64,000 nt of DNA from Terriglobia bacterium (GCA_025350105.1 JANXYJ010000124.1:25587-89586); one strand, 5' to 3'; shown: positions 7,953-17,541, counted from the first letter of the stretch. The notes: generated by a model from the sequence alone, not told the origin. Translations and numbers: made by a program.

Positions 7953-9596
7953 TTAGGTATATTTCAGTGCCCCGAACATGGCCAGGCGCTGTTCGCGCAA
8001 GGGGTCGTTCACCACGGCGCTTTGGTTGTTGATCACCATGGTTGGGCGCTCCTTCGCGTTGTAGGCTGGCCACTTGGGAAGTTTGGGCGTGTTGGGATTG
8101 CCGGTGCGAGCGAAAGCGATCCAGGCGTCGCTGACTCTGTCGGCCAGGGCCATTGCCTCCGCGCCGCCACCCGTCATGCGCGCGGAAATCTTCACGTTAT
8201 CGAAGGCGAAGGGAATTTCCATGGTGTGCGGCGATTTCAGTTTGCCGCCCATCACTGGCGTTTCCCAGGTGAAATAGTACAGGTACACCGGGCCCTTTCC
8301 CAACGCCGCGCGGCGTTCGGCAATTTTCATGGTGGGCGCGCCGTAGCGATAGTCGCTGGCGATCAGAAAGAACAAATCCGATGCGGTCGCGTTGGGATTT
8401 GCTTTGCGGTAGACGTCGATCACATGATCGGCCTCACCGCCCAAGAGGGTTTTCACGCGCAGCCACATGCCTTCGTCATCCAAAGTAAACGCCGATGGAT
8501 CGTTGACACTGGACAACGTCATCTCCGTGCGGGTGAAGCCGATCATCACTGGGATTTCCGGCGAAATGGTTGCGGCCGTGGGATAGAAGGGATGCTGCGC
8601 GAGGATTTTGCCGTCCACCGTTGGAGAAAAACCGGCGGTCATCTGGTCCACCTGCGGGTTTTCGTGAAGGATGGCAAAGTAAGCGGCCATCACGCGCTCC
8701 ACTGGCAGCTTTTGGATATCGCGCACTTGCGTTTTCGCGATCCCCAGTTTGTCCAATAATTGTCCGCCCACGCGGGTGGCCGTATCGCGCTCCACCAGTT
8801 GCATGGCCGCGCCGCTTTCGATGATGGCCCGATGATACAGTCCTTTCGCCGAAGGCATGGCCAGCAGCGTCTCTACTTTGCGCCCACCGCCGGATTGGCC
8901 AAACGCCATCACGGTATTCGGATCGCCACCGAATTGCTGGATGTTGGCGCGCACCCAACGCAACGCATGCACGATGTCCATCATGCCCACGTCGCCGGAG
9001 GCCGCGAAGTCGCTGTGAAATTCGCCCAGGTTGGTAAAGCCCAAAACGTTCAGGCGGTGATTGATGGTGACCACGACAACATCGCCGCGCCGTGCCAGAT
9101 TGGCGCCGTCGGTGTCGGGCGAGGAACCGGAGCCGGTGGCGAAGCCTCCGCCGTGACACCAAAACATAACCGGGCGTTTGTGTCCGTCATTTATCGCCGG
9201 CGTCCAGATGTTCAGCACCAGACAGTCTTCGCCTTCGGGAGGGAGATTTTCACCCGAAATGCTCAGCGCCCCAGCGGCTCGGGCCACGCCTGGCTCGCGT
9301 TGGGGAGCGGAGTGGCCATACTCCAGCGCATCGCGCACGCCGGTCCATTTTTCGGGATCTTTGGGCGGCATGAAGCGATTTGCGCCCGCCGTGGTGGCGC
9401 CGTAAGGAATGCCTTTGAAGGTTTTGATGCCCTGGCGGTCCACGCCACGTATTCTGCCGAAGGTGGTTTCGGCGGTGACGAAGGGCAGTTCTTGGGCAGA
9501 CAACTGTTGGGCATACAACTGTTGGGCATACAACGCGGTGGCGGTGAATGCGCCGGTAGCGGCTCCAATAAATTCACGACGGGAATGCAGCTTCAT
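7953..9596 (-). CDS. Tat-exported type B carboxylesterase
   Basis: A 547-residue alpha/beta-hydrolase of the carboxylesterase/para-nitrobenzyl esterase family. The N-terminus SRREFIGAATGAFTA is a twin-arginine-type signal, so the enzyme probably acts in the periplasm. Catalytic features visible are the oxyanion-hole HGGGFATGSG, the nucleophile elbow AFGQSGGGRK, an acidic residue in GFTRTEMTL, and the histidine in SPHTMEIPFAF. The elbow reads GQSGGG rather than the more common GESAGG but keeps the serine. The region after the signal carries a 5-residue LYAQQ tandem repeat encoded by a 15-bp DNA repeat. Its stop lies 2 nt from the convergent gene. Confidence 0.93.
   Translation of the reverse strand: MKLHSRREFIGAATGAFTATALYAQQLYAQQLSAQELPFVTAETTFGRIRGVDRQGIKTFKGIPYGATTAGANRFMPPKDPEKWTGVRDALEYGHSAPQREPGVARAAGALSISGENLPPEGEDCLVLNIWTPAINDGHKRPVMFWCHGGGFATGSGSSPDTDGANLARRGDVVVVTINHRLNVLGFTNLGEFHSDFAASGDVGMMDIVHALRWVRANIQQFGGDPNTVMAFGQSGGGRKVETLLAMPSAKGLYHRAIIESGAAMQLVERDTATRVGGQLLDKLGIAKTQVRDIQKLPVERVMAAYFAILHENPQVDQMTAGFSPTVDGKILAQHPFYPTAATISPEIPVMIGFTRTEMTLSSVNDPSAFTLDDEGMWLRVKTLLGGEADHVIDVYRKANPNATASDLFFLIASDYRYGAPTMKIAERRAALGKGPVYLYYFTWETPVMGGKLKSPHTMEIPFAFDNVKISARMTGGGAEAMALADRVSDAWIAFARTGNPNTPKLPKWPAYNAKERPTMVINNQSAVVNDPLREQRLAMFGALKYT
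9489..9533. repeat. 15-bp tandem repeat inside the carboxylesterase signal region
   Basis: Two perfect 15-bp copies (9504-9518 and 9519-9533) and one degenerate copy (9489-9503) lie in frame near the 5' end of the esterase gene. They encode LYAQQ, LYAQQ and LSAQE around the signal-peptide cleavage region, where length changes should be tolerated. Confidence 0.85.
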
Positions 9597-9683
9597 ATGA
9601 TTGCTTCTCCTGTGCTGAATACTTCAGAGCGATTCTATCGTATTCCGTTGCGTTCGCGTAAAGCGCGTAAAATATGATGCAGC

Positions 9684-10952
9684 ATGCAAATTGAGTTCGC
9701 GTTTGGCAAACAGGGCGTTTCGATTGACCTGCCCGAAGGCCGCGACTATCGCGTATTGAAATCCATTTCCGCGCCACCGCTGGCGAATCCGGTCACAGCG
9801 ATTGAGACAGCGCTGGATCAACCGGCTTCAGGCCCATCCATCACCGAGCTTGCCAAAGGCAAACGCACCGCTGCCATTTCGGTTTGCGATATCACGCGGC
9901 CGGCGCCCAATCCGATAGTCCTGCCGCCGCTCTTGAAGCGCCTGGAAGCGGCGGGCATTCCCCGCGAAGGCATTCGCATCATGATCGCCACCGGTTTGCA
10001 TCGCGGCGCCACAGACGACGAGATTAAACAGATTGTCGGTGAACAAATCGCCGGAAGTTATGCTGTATTCAACCACGATGCGCGCAATCGCGATCAACAT
10101 CGTCACCTGGGAACTACGAAATCGGGAACGCCGGTGTGGATTGACGAGCGTTTTCTTAGCGCCGATCTGCATTTGAGCCTGGGTTTCATTGAGCCACATT
10201 TGATGCTTGGTTTTTCGGGCGGCCGCAAACTTGTCGCACCTGGATTAGCTGCACAGGAGACCATCAAGGAGATTCACAGTTCGCGGTTCATGCGCGATCC
10301 GCGTGCGACCGAAGGCTCCATTGACGATAATCCGTTGCATGCGGAGCTGCTGGAAATCGCGACGATGGCGCGGCACGATTTTCTGATCGACGTTTCTCTC
10401 ACACCTGACCGGCGCATTGCGCAGGTTTTTGCCGGTGAGCCCAAAGCCGCGCATCGCAAGGGTTATGAATGGGTGCGCGCTTCGCTGATGCAAACGCTCG
10501 ACTACGGCATGGATGCGGTGATCACCACCGGCGGCGGTTATCCGCTGGATATGACGTATTATCAGTGCATCAAAGGCATCACGGCAGCCGCGCACATGGT
10601 GAAGCCCGGCGGGAAAATTCTGCTACTCGGCGAATGCCAGGAAGGCGTGGGCGCGCCGGAGTTCAGCAAGATGGTGGCCGAATATTCCACGGATGATGCT
10701 TTCATGCGGGCGATTGAAGGCGTGCCGGTAACCGTCGATCAATGGCAACTGGAAAAGCTGGCGTTGGCAACCGCGAAAGCAGAAGTGGGCTTTTGCCTGC
10801 CGGGCATCGCGAAAGAATACAGCCGCAACTTTTGGGGCCCAGTGTATGACCAGCCGCGCACGGCGGTGAGCGCATTTCTGGAAAGCCTGCCGGCGAATGC
10901 CCGGATTGCAGTGGTGCCAGAAGGACCGTACGTGCTGGCGCAAACCCGCTAA
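9684..10952 (+). CDS. larA: LarA-type nickel-dependent racemase/epimerase
   Basis: A 422-residue member of the lactate racemase LarA family, which uses a covalently bound nickel-pincer nucleotide. The residues that tether the cofactor and act in catalysis are present: ATGLHRG near residue 105, EPHLMLGFSGGRKLVAPG with the pincer-attachment lysine, and the histidine of KEIHSSRF shortly after. The C-terminal half contains the conserved VITTGGGYPLDMTYYQ block. The cofactor-making genes larB, larC and larE are not in the window. LarA homologues act on several 2-hydroxy acids, so the substrate is open. The 3' end overlaps the convergent oxidoreductase gene by 4 nt. Confidence 0.9.
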   Translation: MQIEFAFGKQGVSIDLPEGRDYRVLKSISAPPLANPVTAIETALDQPASGPSITELAKGKRTAAISVCDITRPAPNPIVLPPLLKRLEAAGIPREGIRIMIATGLHRGATDDEIKQIVGEQIAGSYAVFNHDARNRDQHRHLGTTKSGTPVWIDERFLSADLHLSLGFIEPHLMLGFSGGRKLVAPGLAAQETIKEIHSSRFMRDPRATEGSIDDNPLHAELLEIATMARHDFLIDVSLTPDRRIAQVFAGEPKAAHRKGYEWVRASLMQTLDYGMDAVITTGGGYPLDMTYYQCIKGITAAAHMVKPGGKILLLGECQEGVGAPEFSKMVAEYSTDDAFMRAIEGVPVTVDQWQLEKLALATAKAEVGFCLPGIAKEYSRNFWGPVYDQPRTAVSAFLESLPANARIAVVPEGPYVLAQTR

Positions 10953-11974
10953 AGCGTAACTGTTCGCCGTTCCGCTGCACTGGTCCGCGCTGCTTCGATG
11001 ATCCTCAGCACATCCCGCGACCCGCGTGGGTCTACACTTGCAGCCGCGCCGCTGCGCAGCGCCTCCGCTAAACCACGATAAAACATTTCGTAGCAGCCGC
11101 GTTCGGTTGGAATTTGTTGGCGAGTACCGTCCGCGGCGACCAATTCGCCGTAATTTTCAGGTACGTCCGCACCCCAGCGGGCATCTCCCGGACGTATACC
11201 GGCCTTCAATGCATCCTCCTGGCCGTCCATGCCATTTTTGCGAAAGCTTCCGGCATCGCCATGAACGATGTAACGATAGCCGGGTCCGGCGGCTAAGGTG
11301 GTGCAATGCAACACAGCACGGCGGGTGCCGTAGTCCAGCACAAGATGAAAATAGTCTTCCACCTTCGCTTCGGCGCGCTGCGCGACGATGTCCGCCGTCA
11401 CCGCGTTCGGCATGCCGAACAGTTGCAGCGCCTGATCGATCAGATGCGAGCCCAAATCAAACAGCACACCGGCGCCCGGGCCCACTTCTTCGCGCCAGCC
11501 TGCTTTGATGCGGGGACGAAAGCGGTCGAAGTGAGCTTCAAAATAAGATACGTTGCCCAGCGCGTCTTCACGGATGCAGCGTTTGATCGTGAGAAAATCT
11601 CCGTCCCAGCGGCGGTTTTGAAACACGGTGAGGAGGCGGCCCTGCTTTTCGGCCAACGTAATCAGTTCATCGGCTTCCACACTGGTTGTGGCGATAGGCT
11701 TGTCAACAACCACGTGCTTGCCCGCCAGCAGCGCGGCTCTGGCCCATGCAAAATGCGAAGCGGTGGGGGAGGCGACGACGACAACGTCGATGGATGAATC
11801 CGCCAGCAGTTGGTTTGCGTTGGCCAGTACCCGCACGCCCGGTACATCACGCGCAACTTCGTCCAAGCGGCTGGTGACAATGGCTGCTAGTTTCAGTTCG
11901 GGGACGCTGCCGATGAGCGGTGCGTGGAAAACCTTGCCAGCCAGGCCATAGCCAATAAGGCCAACACGAATCAC
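10949..11974 (-). CDS. Gfo/Idh/MocA family oxidoreductase
   Basis: A 341-residue NAD(P)-dependent oxidoreductase of the glucose-fructose oxidoreductase/inositol dehydrogenase family. The N-terminal Rossmann motif is GLIGYGLAGKVFHAPLI, and the family catalytic motif appears as VVDKPIATT near residue 95. The C-terminal half matches the usual alpha/beta substrate domain with HFDRFRPRIKAGWRE. The start is GTG at 11974, overlapping the last base of the upstream DUF6152 stop, so translation is probably coupled. This gives an operon running 14137 to 10949 in which exported proteins precede a sugar-type dehydrogenase. Confidence 0.92.
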   Translation of the reverse strand: MIRVGLIGYGLAGKVFHAPLIGSVPELKLAAIVTSRLDEVARDVPGVRVLANANQLLADSSIDVVVVASPTASHFAWARAALLAGKHVVVDKPIATTSVEADELITLAEKQGRLLTVFQNRRWDGDFLTIKRCIREDALGNVSYFEAHFDRFRPRIKAGWREEVGPGAGVLFDLGSHLIDQALQLFGMPNAVTADIVAQRAEAKVEDYFHLVLDYGTRRAVLHCTTLAAGPGYRYIVHGDAGSFRKNGMDGQEDALKAGIRPGDARWGADVPENYGELVAADGTRQQIPTERGCYEMFYRGLAEALRSGAAASVDPRGSRDVLRIIEAARTSAAERRTVTL

Positions 11975-12375
11975 TACTTCTTGCCCGCTTCGCCTTCTGC
12001 GCCAGGTGCGGAGCCGCCCAGGAACAAACGTTTGCCATCGGCGAACGTCAGGTCCTTGCCCACGCCTCGGTTCGAGCCATCTTTGGCTTGATAGCCATCG
12101 ACGATGATCACTGTGCCCGGTGGCAGCGAGTCTTTGGTGAAACCCAGGCGCAACAGCGAGTTCGGGCTGCCGCCTTCAATCATCCAGGAAGTCACCTTGC
12201 CGTCGGCGTCCTTCACATCCAAATAGATCCAGGAGTGCGGATTGATCAGAGCCCACTTCACCACCGTGCCCTGTAATTTGATGGTGCGCTTTTCGTCGAA
12301 CTCCGCCGCGAAGGCATGATGCGCCCGCGCAGGCAGCGAAGCTAAAAGCAACGCGGCAATAAAAGCGCGAATCAT
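11974..12375 (-). CDS. DUF6152-type secreted protein
   Basis: A 133-residue exported protein of unknown function. The ATG at 12375 gives a clean signal peptide (MIRAFIAALLLASLPARA) and forms an ATGA overlap with the stop of the upstream gene; an upstream in-frame extension to 12498 would be antisense-like sequence. After the signal come HHAF, KLQGTVVKWALINPHSWIYL, the aromatic/acidic block, PPGTVIIVDGY and LTFADGKRLFLGG. A second member lies at 23936, again next to a GHWEGDT-family gene, so the two products probably work together. Confidence 0.82.
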   Translation of the reverse strand: MIRAFIAALLLASLPARAHHAFAAEFDEKRTIKLQGTVVKWALINPHSWIYLDVKDADGKVTSWMIEGGSPNSLLRLGFTKDSLPPGTVIIVDGYQAKDGSNRGVGKDLTFADGKRLFLGGSAPGAEGEAGKK

Positions 12376-13334
12376 CGCTGCTTTTTCTCCTCTGCCCGTG
12401 CGCCGCTCAAAATGTTGGGCATGCCCAGGTTGCCTTCGTGGCAAGCGTACTCGAAGATGCGGTCCGTCGTCCGCAGCATGGGAACCTCGCCCGACCAAGG
12501 TTTGGCCCAGGCCGTAGCATCTTCAACCGTGAATTGATACAGGATGGTGTCGGCGTCTACGCGGGTAAAGCGTTCGGTTACGTGCAAGTTTTCACTGGAA
12601 CCGCGAAAGGCGGTCTTGCCGGTGAAATTCGTGGTATCCACCACCAGCGTGTCGCCCTCCCAATGCCCGCGCGAATCGCCGAACCATTGTTTAATCCCAG
12701 CCGACAGATGAACCTGCTTGCCAGTGGGAATCACGCGTGCGTCGTGAATCATTTCCTGCATAATGACCACGTTATCCGCGTTTTGAAAAATTTGCAGATT
12801 GGCGTTGTAGCCCACCGGCAACATCGGCGGCCCTTCGCTGCCCCAAAGAATGCAGCGTTCCGAGAGGCTGCGATTTTCCGCTCCATCGAACAAATGCTCG
12901 CGATTATAGGCCGTGCGCGCGGCCACTTTCTTGGCCTGTTCCGGCAACAACGGCGGTACCCGGCCTGCGGGTCCCACGATGATGGAAGTGCGCAAATTCT
13001 TGGCCAACTTGAACTGACTGCTGTCCAGACCAAATTGACTTAGGTCGTAATGCGCCTCAACCGTTGGCGCCCGGTCGGGTGCCCGCGTGCCACCGGGCCG
13101 CGCCTTCAGCTCCGCCAACTCGGTTTCAGTGTAGAATTCCTTGGCGCCTAATTCCTTGTTGCGTTCCAGCGGAGTGAGCGACGCGTTCGACCACACGCCC
13201 TGTAAATCAGGATGGCCATCCGGCGTTCTGGGAACAGTCCACACCGCTTTTGTTTTGGTATCGGGCACAGGCTTGCCGAGTTGCCCAAACAAGAGCGCCG
13301 GCACCGTCAGTACCACCAAATTCCGCAGCAACAT
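12372..13334 (-). CDS. Secreted GHWEGDT-motif protein (unknown function), copy 1
   Basis: A 320-residue exported protein. The ATG at 13334 is chosen because it opens the signal peptide MLLRNLVVLTVPALLFGQ and has GGGGGGAA just upstream. The mature part starts with the family motif HPDLQGVWSN and carries RGHWEGDTLVVDTTNF near residue 235. LHVTERFTRVDADTILYQFT and a TVEDATAWAKPW segment follow. The same three landmarks recur in the proteins at 13346 and 24388, and in diverged form at 60508 and 62400. No catalytic motif is recognised. It is in an operon between copy 2 and the DUF6152 gene. Confidence 0.8.
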   Translation of the reverse strand: MLLRNLVVLTVPALLFGQLGKPVPDTKTKAVWTVPRTPDGHPDLQGVWSNASLTPLERNKELGAKEFYTETELAELKARPGGTRAPDRAPTVEAHYDLSQFGLDSSQFKLAKNLRTSIIVGPAGRVPPLLPEQAKKVAARTAYNREHLFDGAENRSLSERCILWGSEGPPMLPVGYNANLQIFQNADNVVIMQEMIHDARVIPTGKQVHLSAGIKQWFGDSRGHWEGDTLVVDTTNFTGKTAFRGSSENLHVTERFTRVDADTILYQFTVEDATAWAKPWSGEVPMLRTTDRIFEYACHEGNLGMPNILSGARAEEKKQR

Positions 13335-13345
13335 GTGTTTCCCCC

Positions 13346-14137
13346 CTACTTGGCCGGTTGCTTCCGGTACTGCCCGTAGAGCAACTCTTCCACGAATTCC
13401 ACGCACTTGAACTCCATCAACTGGACGTTCTTTTCCTGCCGCTTATAGATGGGCATGCTGATTTTCCAGGGCCGCGTGAAGACGTTCGGGTCTTCAATGG
13501 TCGCCTCGTAATTCATGACGTCGGGGCTGCGCAAGGTGTAGCGTTCCACCACATGCAACGCGTCGCTATGAAAATCCCCGGCGCGGTCCAGCCAGCTTTG
13601 GTCGTTGAAGCTCTTGGCGTCCACCACCAGCGTGTCCCCTTCCCAATGCCCGACGGATTGCCCCATCCAGCTGTCCACGGGGCTGGGTCCGGGGTCCTTC
13701 ATATAGATGGTCCGCGTGGCGCTGGCGTATTCGTACACAATTAAAATATATTCCGGCGTCTGGACAATTTGGAACGGGAATGGCATGTAAGTGGCGCGCG
13801 GAACTCCCGGCAGATAACACTTCACTTCCGGGTCCAGCTTCAGGCGGTTGGCAAAGTTCGCTTTCTTCGTCGCTAAAGCTTCGGGTTTGTACGGAATCTC
13901 CTCGCCTTCCACCACCCCTTGGCCCGCCGGCATGGCCCCAATTGCACCCAGCGGAATCATCGGCCCAGCCGCGGCAGCGTGACCCTGCAGATCCCAATTC
14001 GCCGTGGTCAGAGTCTGCCAGATGCCATTCAGATTCGGTTTGCCGTCAGCGGTGCGTGACGGCTTAAACGCGGTTTGGGCCGTAGCGGGGATGAGGGCGA
14101 TCGCGAGGAGGAGCGCGCAGAAGGTTGGCTTATTCAT
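13346..14137 (-). CDS. Secreted GHWEGDT-motif protein (unknown function), copy 2
   Basis: The first gene of the operon encodes a 263-residue precursor with signal peptide MNKPTFCALLLAIALIPATA. The mature protein shows KPNLNGIWQTL at its N-terminus, VGHWEGDTLVVDAKSF near residue 165, HVVERYTLRSPD, and YEATIEDPNVFTRPW. It is shorter than copy 1 but has the same order of motifs. The next gene starts 11 nt downstream. The intergenic DNA upstream holds a 16-bp tandem duplication. Function is unknown. Confidence 0.8.
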   Translation of the reverse strand: MNKPTFCALLLAIALIPATAQTAFKPSRTADGKPNLNGIWQTLTTANWDLQGHAAAAGPMIPLGAIGAMPAGQGVVEGEEIPYKPEALATKKANFANRLKLDPEVKCYLPGVPRATYMPFPFQIVQTPEYILIVYEYASATRTIYMKDPGPSPVDSWMGQSVGHWEGDTLVVDAKSFNDQSWLDRAGDFHSDALHVVERYTLRSPDVMNYEATIEDPNVFTRPWKISMPIYKRQEKNVQLMEFKCVEFVEELLYGQYRKQPAK

Positions 14138-14187
14138 GACGTGAATCCGCCCGCTATGCTATCGACTGCGGCGCGTCTGTGTCAAGC

Positions 14188-14219
14188 AAGTGCTGTCAGG
14201 CTGAAGTGCTGTCAGGCTG
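14188..14219. repeat. Perfect 16-bp tandem duplication
   Basis: AAGTGCTGTCAGGCTG occurs twice head to tail (14188-14203 and 14204-14219) in the 230-nt gap between the secreted-protein operon and the quinoprotein gene. Apart from this repeat I see nothing in the gap: no ORF with coding character and no clear terminator. Confidence 0.9.
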
Positions 14220-14367
14220 AGGTAGGCCGGGTAAGCGCGCTATTCGTGGGTCCTGCAAATCCGATGTGGCGTTTGGGTTTCGGCTCAGGTTCTAACCATT
14301 GCCGGATGGCCCTGAAGACCACCGCGAAGGGTTGATTGTATTTCTGTTCCAACGCATCTTGCTGACC

Positions 14368-16194
14368 CTATTTGCCATCCACCGAAAACGCCAGCAACAC
14401 ATTGCCCGGCATGCCGCCCGCCGCCGAATAGCCGGAATTTACGTACAGCAAACCACCGCCAACGATGGGCCCGGCACCATCCAGGGACCCGCCATGGGCG
14501 GTGACGCCGTTCACCGTTGCGTGATCGGCAGCCGTGTCCACGTCCCAAATGATTTTTCCGTCCGCTGCCGCATAGGCGCGCAGGTGCCCATCGATGGAAC
14601 CCGAAAACGCAACGCCCGGAATGGCCGTCACCGCAGCCGATTGCGCCGGACTGCAGCGCGGCTTATTGCCACACGGAACCGGCGGCGTAAACCAAACTTG
14701 CTTGCCATCCGCCAGCCGCAGCGCATACATACCGCCGCCGCGCTTGGGATCGGCGTCCGTGTTATTGGCGAACGGCAACATGATGCGCAAGATGTCGGAG
14801 TTGGCCACATACACATTGGTTCCATCTGAAGCCGAGCCCCACTGCACGCCGCCCATGGTTCCCCCAATGCCCACTCGGGTGGACCACACCAGTTCGCCGC
14901 CTTGATCGGGATCGAGCGCGTGCACCATGCCCGACTTCTGCCCCGCGACAATCAGCCGTTTACCGTTGGCCTGCGTCACCAGAATCGGCGATGCGCCGAA
15001 GTCGAAATCCGGCCCATTCACGCTGGGGCAATTGGTTTTGTCGGGCAGGCGGCACGCGGAAGTATAGGCGTCGTTGGCCGTCATCTGGCGCGACCACAAA
15101 ATCTTTCCACTATCGGCGTCCATGGCGATGAAAGCGTCACTCATGTTCGATGTCGGCTCACTATAGTTGTCGCCCGTGGTGACGTAGACCGCGTTGCGCT
15201 TGGCGTCAATCGCCGGCGTGCTCCATATGGGCGCGCCGGAGGGCCCCCACAACTGCGTGCCGATTTTGTTTTTCTCGGTGGGCTCGGGTTCGCTGATGGT
15301 GTAGGTTTTCCAGATTTGCTTGCCGGTGGCCGCTTCCAGCGCAACCAGCGATCCGCGAAACTTGCAGCATTCATACGTCGGCACGCCGCCGGTGGCTTCC
15401 TCGCCGGATTTCACGGGCACATAAATGCGATTCTTGTAGAACACCAAACCGCCGGTGATTCCCGCAGACGGAAAATCGTCCACTTTCACTTTCCAGAGTT
15501 CCTTGCCCGTAGCCGCGTCGATGGCGTGCGCGAACGCCCGTCCATCGCCGAAAAACGCCACGTTGCGGCCTTGCACCTGAGCAATGGAAATCGCCGATCG
15601 CACACCCGTGCCCGCGTCGTAAACCCACCGCACGCAGCCTGTTTTGGCATCAAGCGATACCACTTTGCCATCGCCGCTGCCCACGAACAAACGTCCGCCC
15701 GCCAACACCGGCGCACCCTGCCGGGTTAATTCACCAGGAAAGCCAAAGGCCCATTTCAATTTCAGACGAGGCACCTCGGCCGCTGAAAATCCCACTGCCG
15801 CGGCGTCCTGAAAACGAGTGTTGGATGTATTCTGTCCCCAGCCCATCCATGTTGCAACACCTGCGGTGGTGAAGGTTCCAGGAGCATCCGCGCACATGGC
15901 CTTCGGCGACGCTACGGCTTCCACAGGAGTAGCAAAAGACTTCGCCGTCAAGTATTCGGCAATCGCGCGGCGCTGCGGTTGATTGAAACGCACAGCCATG
16001 GAGACCATCGGCCCAGTCTCCATCGCGGCCAGCACGCCTTGCGGCGACATCTGCTTAAAATTCTCCCGCGACGGAGCACGGTCAAGTTGCCCCTCATGGC
16101 ACTGCGCACAGCCTTGTGTGAAGAGCGTTTCGGCGTTGGGGGGTTGCGCGATCAGCCCCGCCGAACCAGCCAAGATCAACCACAACTGTTTCAT
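14368..16194 (-). CDS. Cytochrome c / PQQ quinoprotein (polyvinyl-alcohol-dehydrogenase-like)
   Basis: A 608-residue exported protein with a signal peptide, then a small cytochrome c domain containing the heme motif CAQCH near residue 32 and a downstream methionine ligand candidate (GPMVSMAVRF). From about residue 105 an eight-bladed PQQ-type beta-propeller follows, with repeated blade motifs such as GGRLFVGSGDGKVVSLDA, GKQIWKT and GKIIWDVDT. The cytochrome-first order resembles polyvinyl-alcohol dehydrogenases, but the substrate is not proven. Its ATG overlaps the last base of the hgmA stop codon (TAATG), so it is co-translated with homogentisate dioxygenase. Confidence 0.88.
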   Translation of the reverse strand: MKQLWLILAGSAGLIAQPPNAETLFTQGCAQCHEGQLDRAPSRENFKQMSPQGVLAAMETGPMVSMAVRFNQPQRRAIAEYLTAKSFATPVEAVASPKAMCADAPGTFTTAGVATWMGWGQNTSNTRFQDAAAVGFSAAEVPRLKLKWAFGFPGELTRQGAPVLAGGRLFVGSGDGKVVSLDAKTGCVRWVYDAGTGVRSAISIAQVQGRNVAFFGDGRAFAHAIDAATGKELWKVKVDDFPSAGITGGLVFYKNRIYVPVKSGEEATGGVPTYECCKFRGSLVALEAATGKQIWKTYTISEPEPTEKNKIGTQLWGPSGAPIWSTPAIDAKRNAVYVTTGDNYSEPTSNMSDAFIAMDADSGKILWSRQMTANDAYTSACRLPDKTNCPSVNGPDFDFGASPILVTQANGKRLIVAGQKSGMVHALDPDQGGELVWSTRVGIGGTMGGVQWGSASDGTNVYVANSDILRIMLPFANNTDADPKRGGGMYALRLADGKQVWFTPPVPCGNKPRCSPAQSAAVTAIPGVAFSGSIDGHLRAYAAADGKIIWDVDTAADHATVNGVTAHGGSLDGAGPIVGGGLLYVNSGYSAAGGMPGNVLLAFSVDGK

Positions 16195-17528
16195 TACTTA
16201 TTCTCTCCTCCAAACCGCTTCTGCAATCCCAACCAGTGCGTGTAGTAATCCGCTTCCAGCAAATCCGTCTCCGCAGCGAATTTGGTCAGACGGATCATCA
16301 ACTGTGTTTCGAACATAAACGCCATGGTGTTGTCGATGTATTGCGGCTTCAGTTCCACCGTGCGGCCGCGCTCGTAGGCTTCGGTGTCAGGTCCGTGACC
16401 GATCATGGAATTGTGCAGGCTGGCGCTGCCAGGTACAAAGCCCTCGGCCTTGCCCACATATTCGCCGCGCACCAGTCCCATGAATTCGCTGGCGATGTTG
16501 CGATGAAACGGAGGCGGACGAAACGTATCATTCGCTACCGTCCAGCGGGGCGGAAAGATGGCGAAATCGATATTTGATGTCCCCGCAACATCTGCTGGCG
16601 AACCCAGAACGGCATAGATTGACGGGTCCGGGTGATCGTAGGACACAGTGTTGTAGCAGTTGTATTTGAAGAGATCGTATTTATAAGGAGCCAGATTCCC
16701 GCGCCACGCAACGACGTCCAGCGGCGAATGATCGATGCGCGCTTCAAACATCGCGCCGCCGAATTTAGTGACCAGGCGGAATTCGCCTTCGCGCTCGTCC
16801 TGCTGGGCCACCGGCGAAAGAAAATCGCGCGGGTATGCCAACCCGAAACTCCCCAGTGGGCCAAGCTCCGGCAAACGAAAGAACGCGCCGTAGTTTTCAC
16901 AAATGTAGCCGCGGGCCCGGGCTTCCATCAGTTCCACGCGGAACTTCACGCCACGCGGAATCACGCAGATTTCCCCGCTCGAAACCTCCAGCACTCCCAT
17001 CTCGGTGTGAAAACGCAGCCCGCCCAATTGCGGGACAATCAACATTTCGCCATCGGAGTTGTAGAAGAAGCGGTCGGTCATCGACGTGTTGGCAGCGTAA
17101 AAATGAATGGCCGCGCCGGTTTGCAGTTCAGGGCTGCCGTTGCCGCCCAGCGTGATGATGCCAGCGATAAAGTCGGTGGGCGCGGAGGGTATAGACAAGG
17201 GCCGCCAGCGCAACTGATTCGGCGTGGGCGGAACTTCGTTGAATGGTCCGCTGCGGATCATTCCATTTTCAATTTGCTGGAACGGTTCGTGCATCGCCGA
17301 TGGGCGGATGCGGTAAAGCCACACCCAGCGATTTGCCGCGCGCGGCGCCGCAAACGCAGTGCCCGTCAATTGTTCGCCGTATAAACCCAGCAGGCCTTGT
17401 TGCGGGGAGTTTTGCGCGGGCAAGGCGCCGGCCAGCGCCTCCGTCGCAAACTCGTTGCCGAATCCAGATTGATAGACAAGCGTGGCCGTCCGTTTATCTT
17501 CGCCAACCGATTGAAGTACCGAAGCCAT
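16194..17528 (-). CDS. hgmA: Homogentisate 1,2-dioxygenase
   Basis: A full-length 444-residue HgmA, the iron enzyme that opens the ring of homogentisate to maleylacetoacetate in tyrosine/phenylalanine breakdown. The N-terminus has YQSGFGNEFATEA and NRWVWLYRIRPSAMH. The cupin core has HTEMGVLEVSSGEICVIPRG, and the metal-ligand region shows EFMGLVRGEYVGKAEGF, GSASLHNSMIGHGPD with the histidine and glutamate ligands. Downstream steps (maleylacetoacetate isomerase, fumarylacetoacetase) are not in the window. It lies 13 nt after the Asp-box propeller gene and overlaps the quinoprotein start, so the three probably form an operon. Confidence 0.96.
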   Translation of the reverse strand: MASVLQSVGEDKRTATLVYQSGFGNEFATEALAGALPAQNSPQQGLLGLYGEQLTGTAFAAPRAANRWVWLYRIRPSAMHEPFQQIENGMIRSGPFNEVPPTPNQLRWRPLSIPSAPTDFIAGIITLGGNGSPELQTGAAIHFYAANTSMTDRFFYNSDGEMLIVPQLGGLRFHTEMGVLEVSSGEICVIPRGVKFRVELMEARARGYICENYGAFFRLPELGPLGSFGLAYPRDFLSPVAQQDEREGEFRLVTKFGGAMFEARIDHSPLDVVAWRGNLAPYKYDLFKYNCYNTVSYDHPDPSIYAVLGSPADVAGTSNIDFAIFPPRWTVANDTFRPPPFHRNIASEFMGLVRGEYVGKAEGFVPGSASLHNSMIGHGPDTEAYERGRTVELKPQYIDNTMAFMFETQLMIRLTKFAAETDLLEADYYTHWLGLQKRFGGENK

Positions 17529-17541
17529 GAAGGTAACCTCG

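Noticed and set aside
8476..9162. Alternative-frame ORF inside the carboxylesterase
   Set aside because: It overlaps the active-site region of the esterase in a different frame and has no start signal.
9648..9678. Promoter-like TTGCGT and TAAAAT before larA
   Set aside because: The spacing is 14 nt for TAAAAT or 19 nt for TATGAT, so the match is too weak to annotate.
12376..12498. Longer start for the DUF6152 gene
   Set aside because: It would place the signal peptide internally; the ATG at 12375 gives the ATGA overlap and a clean signal.
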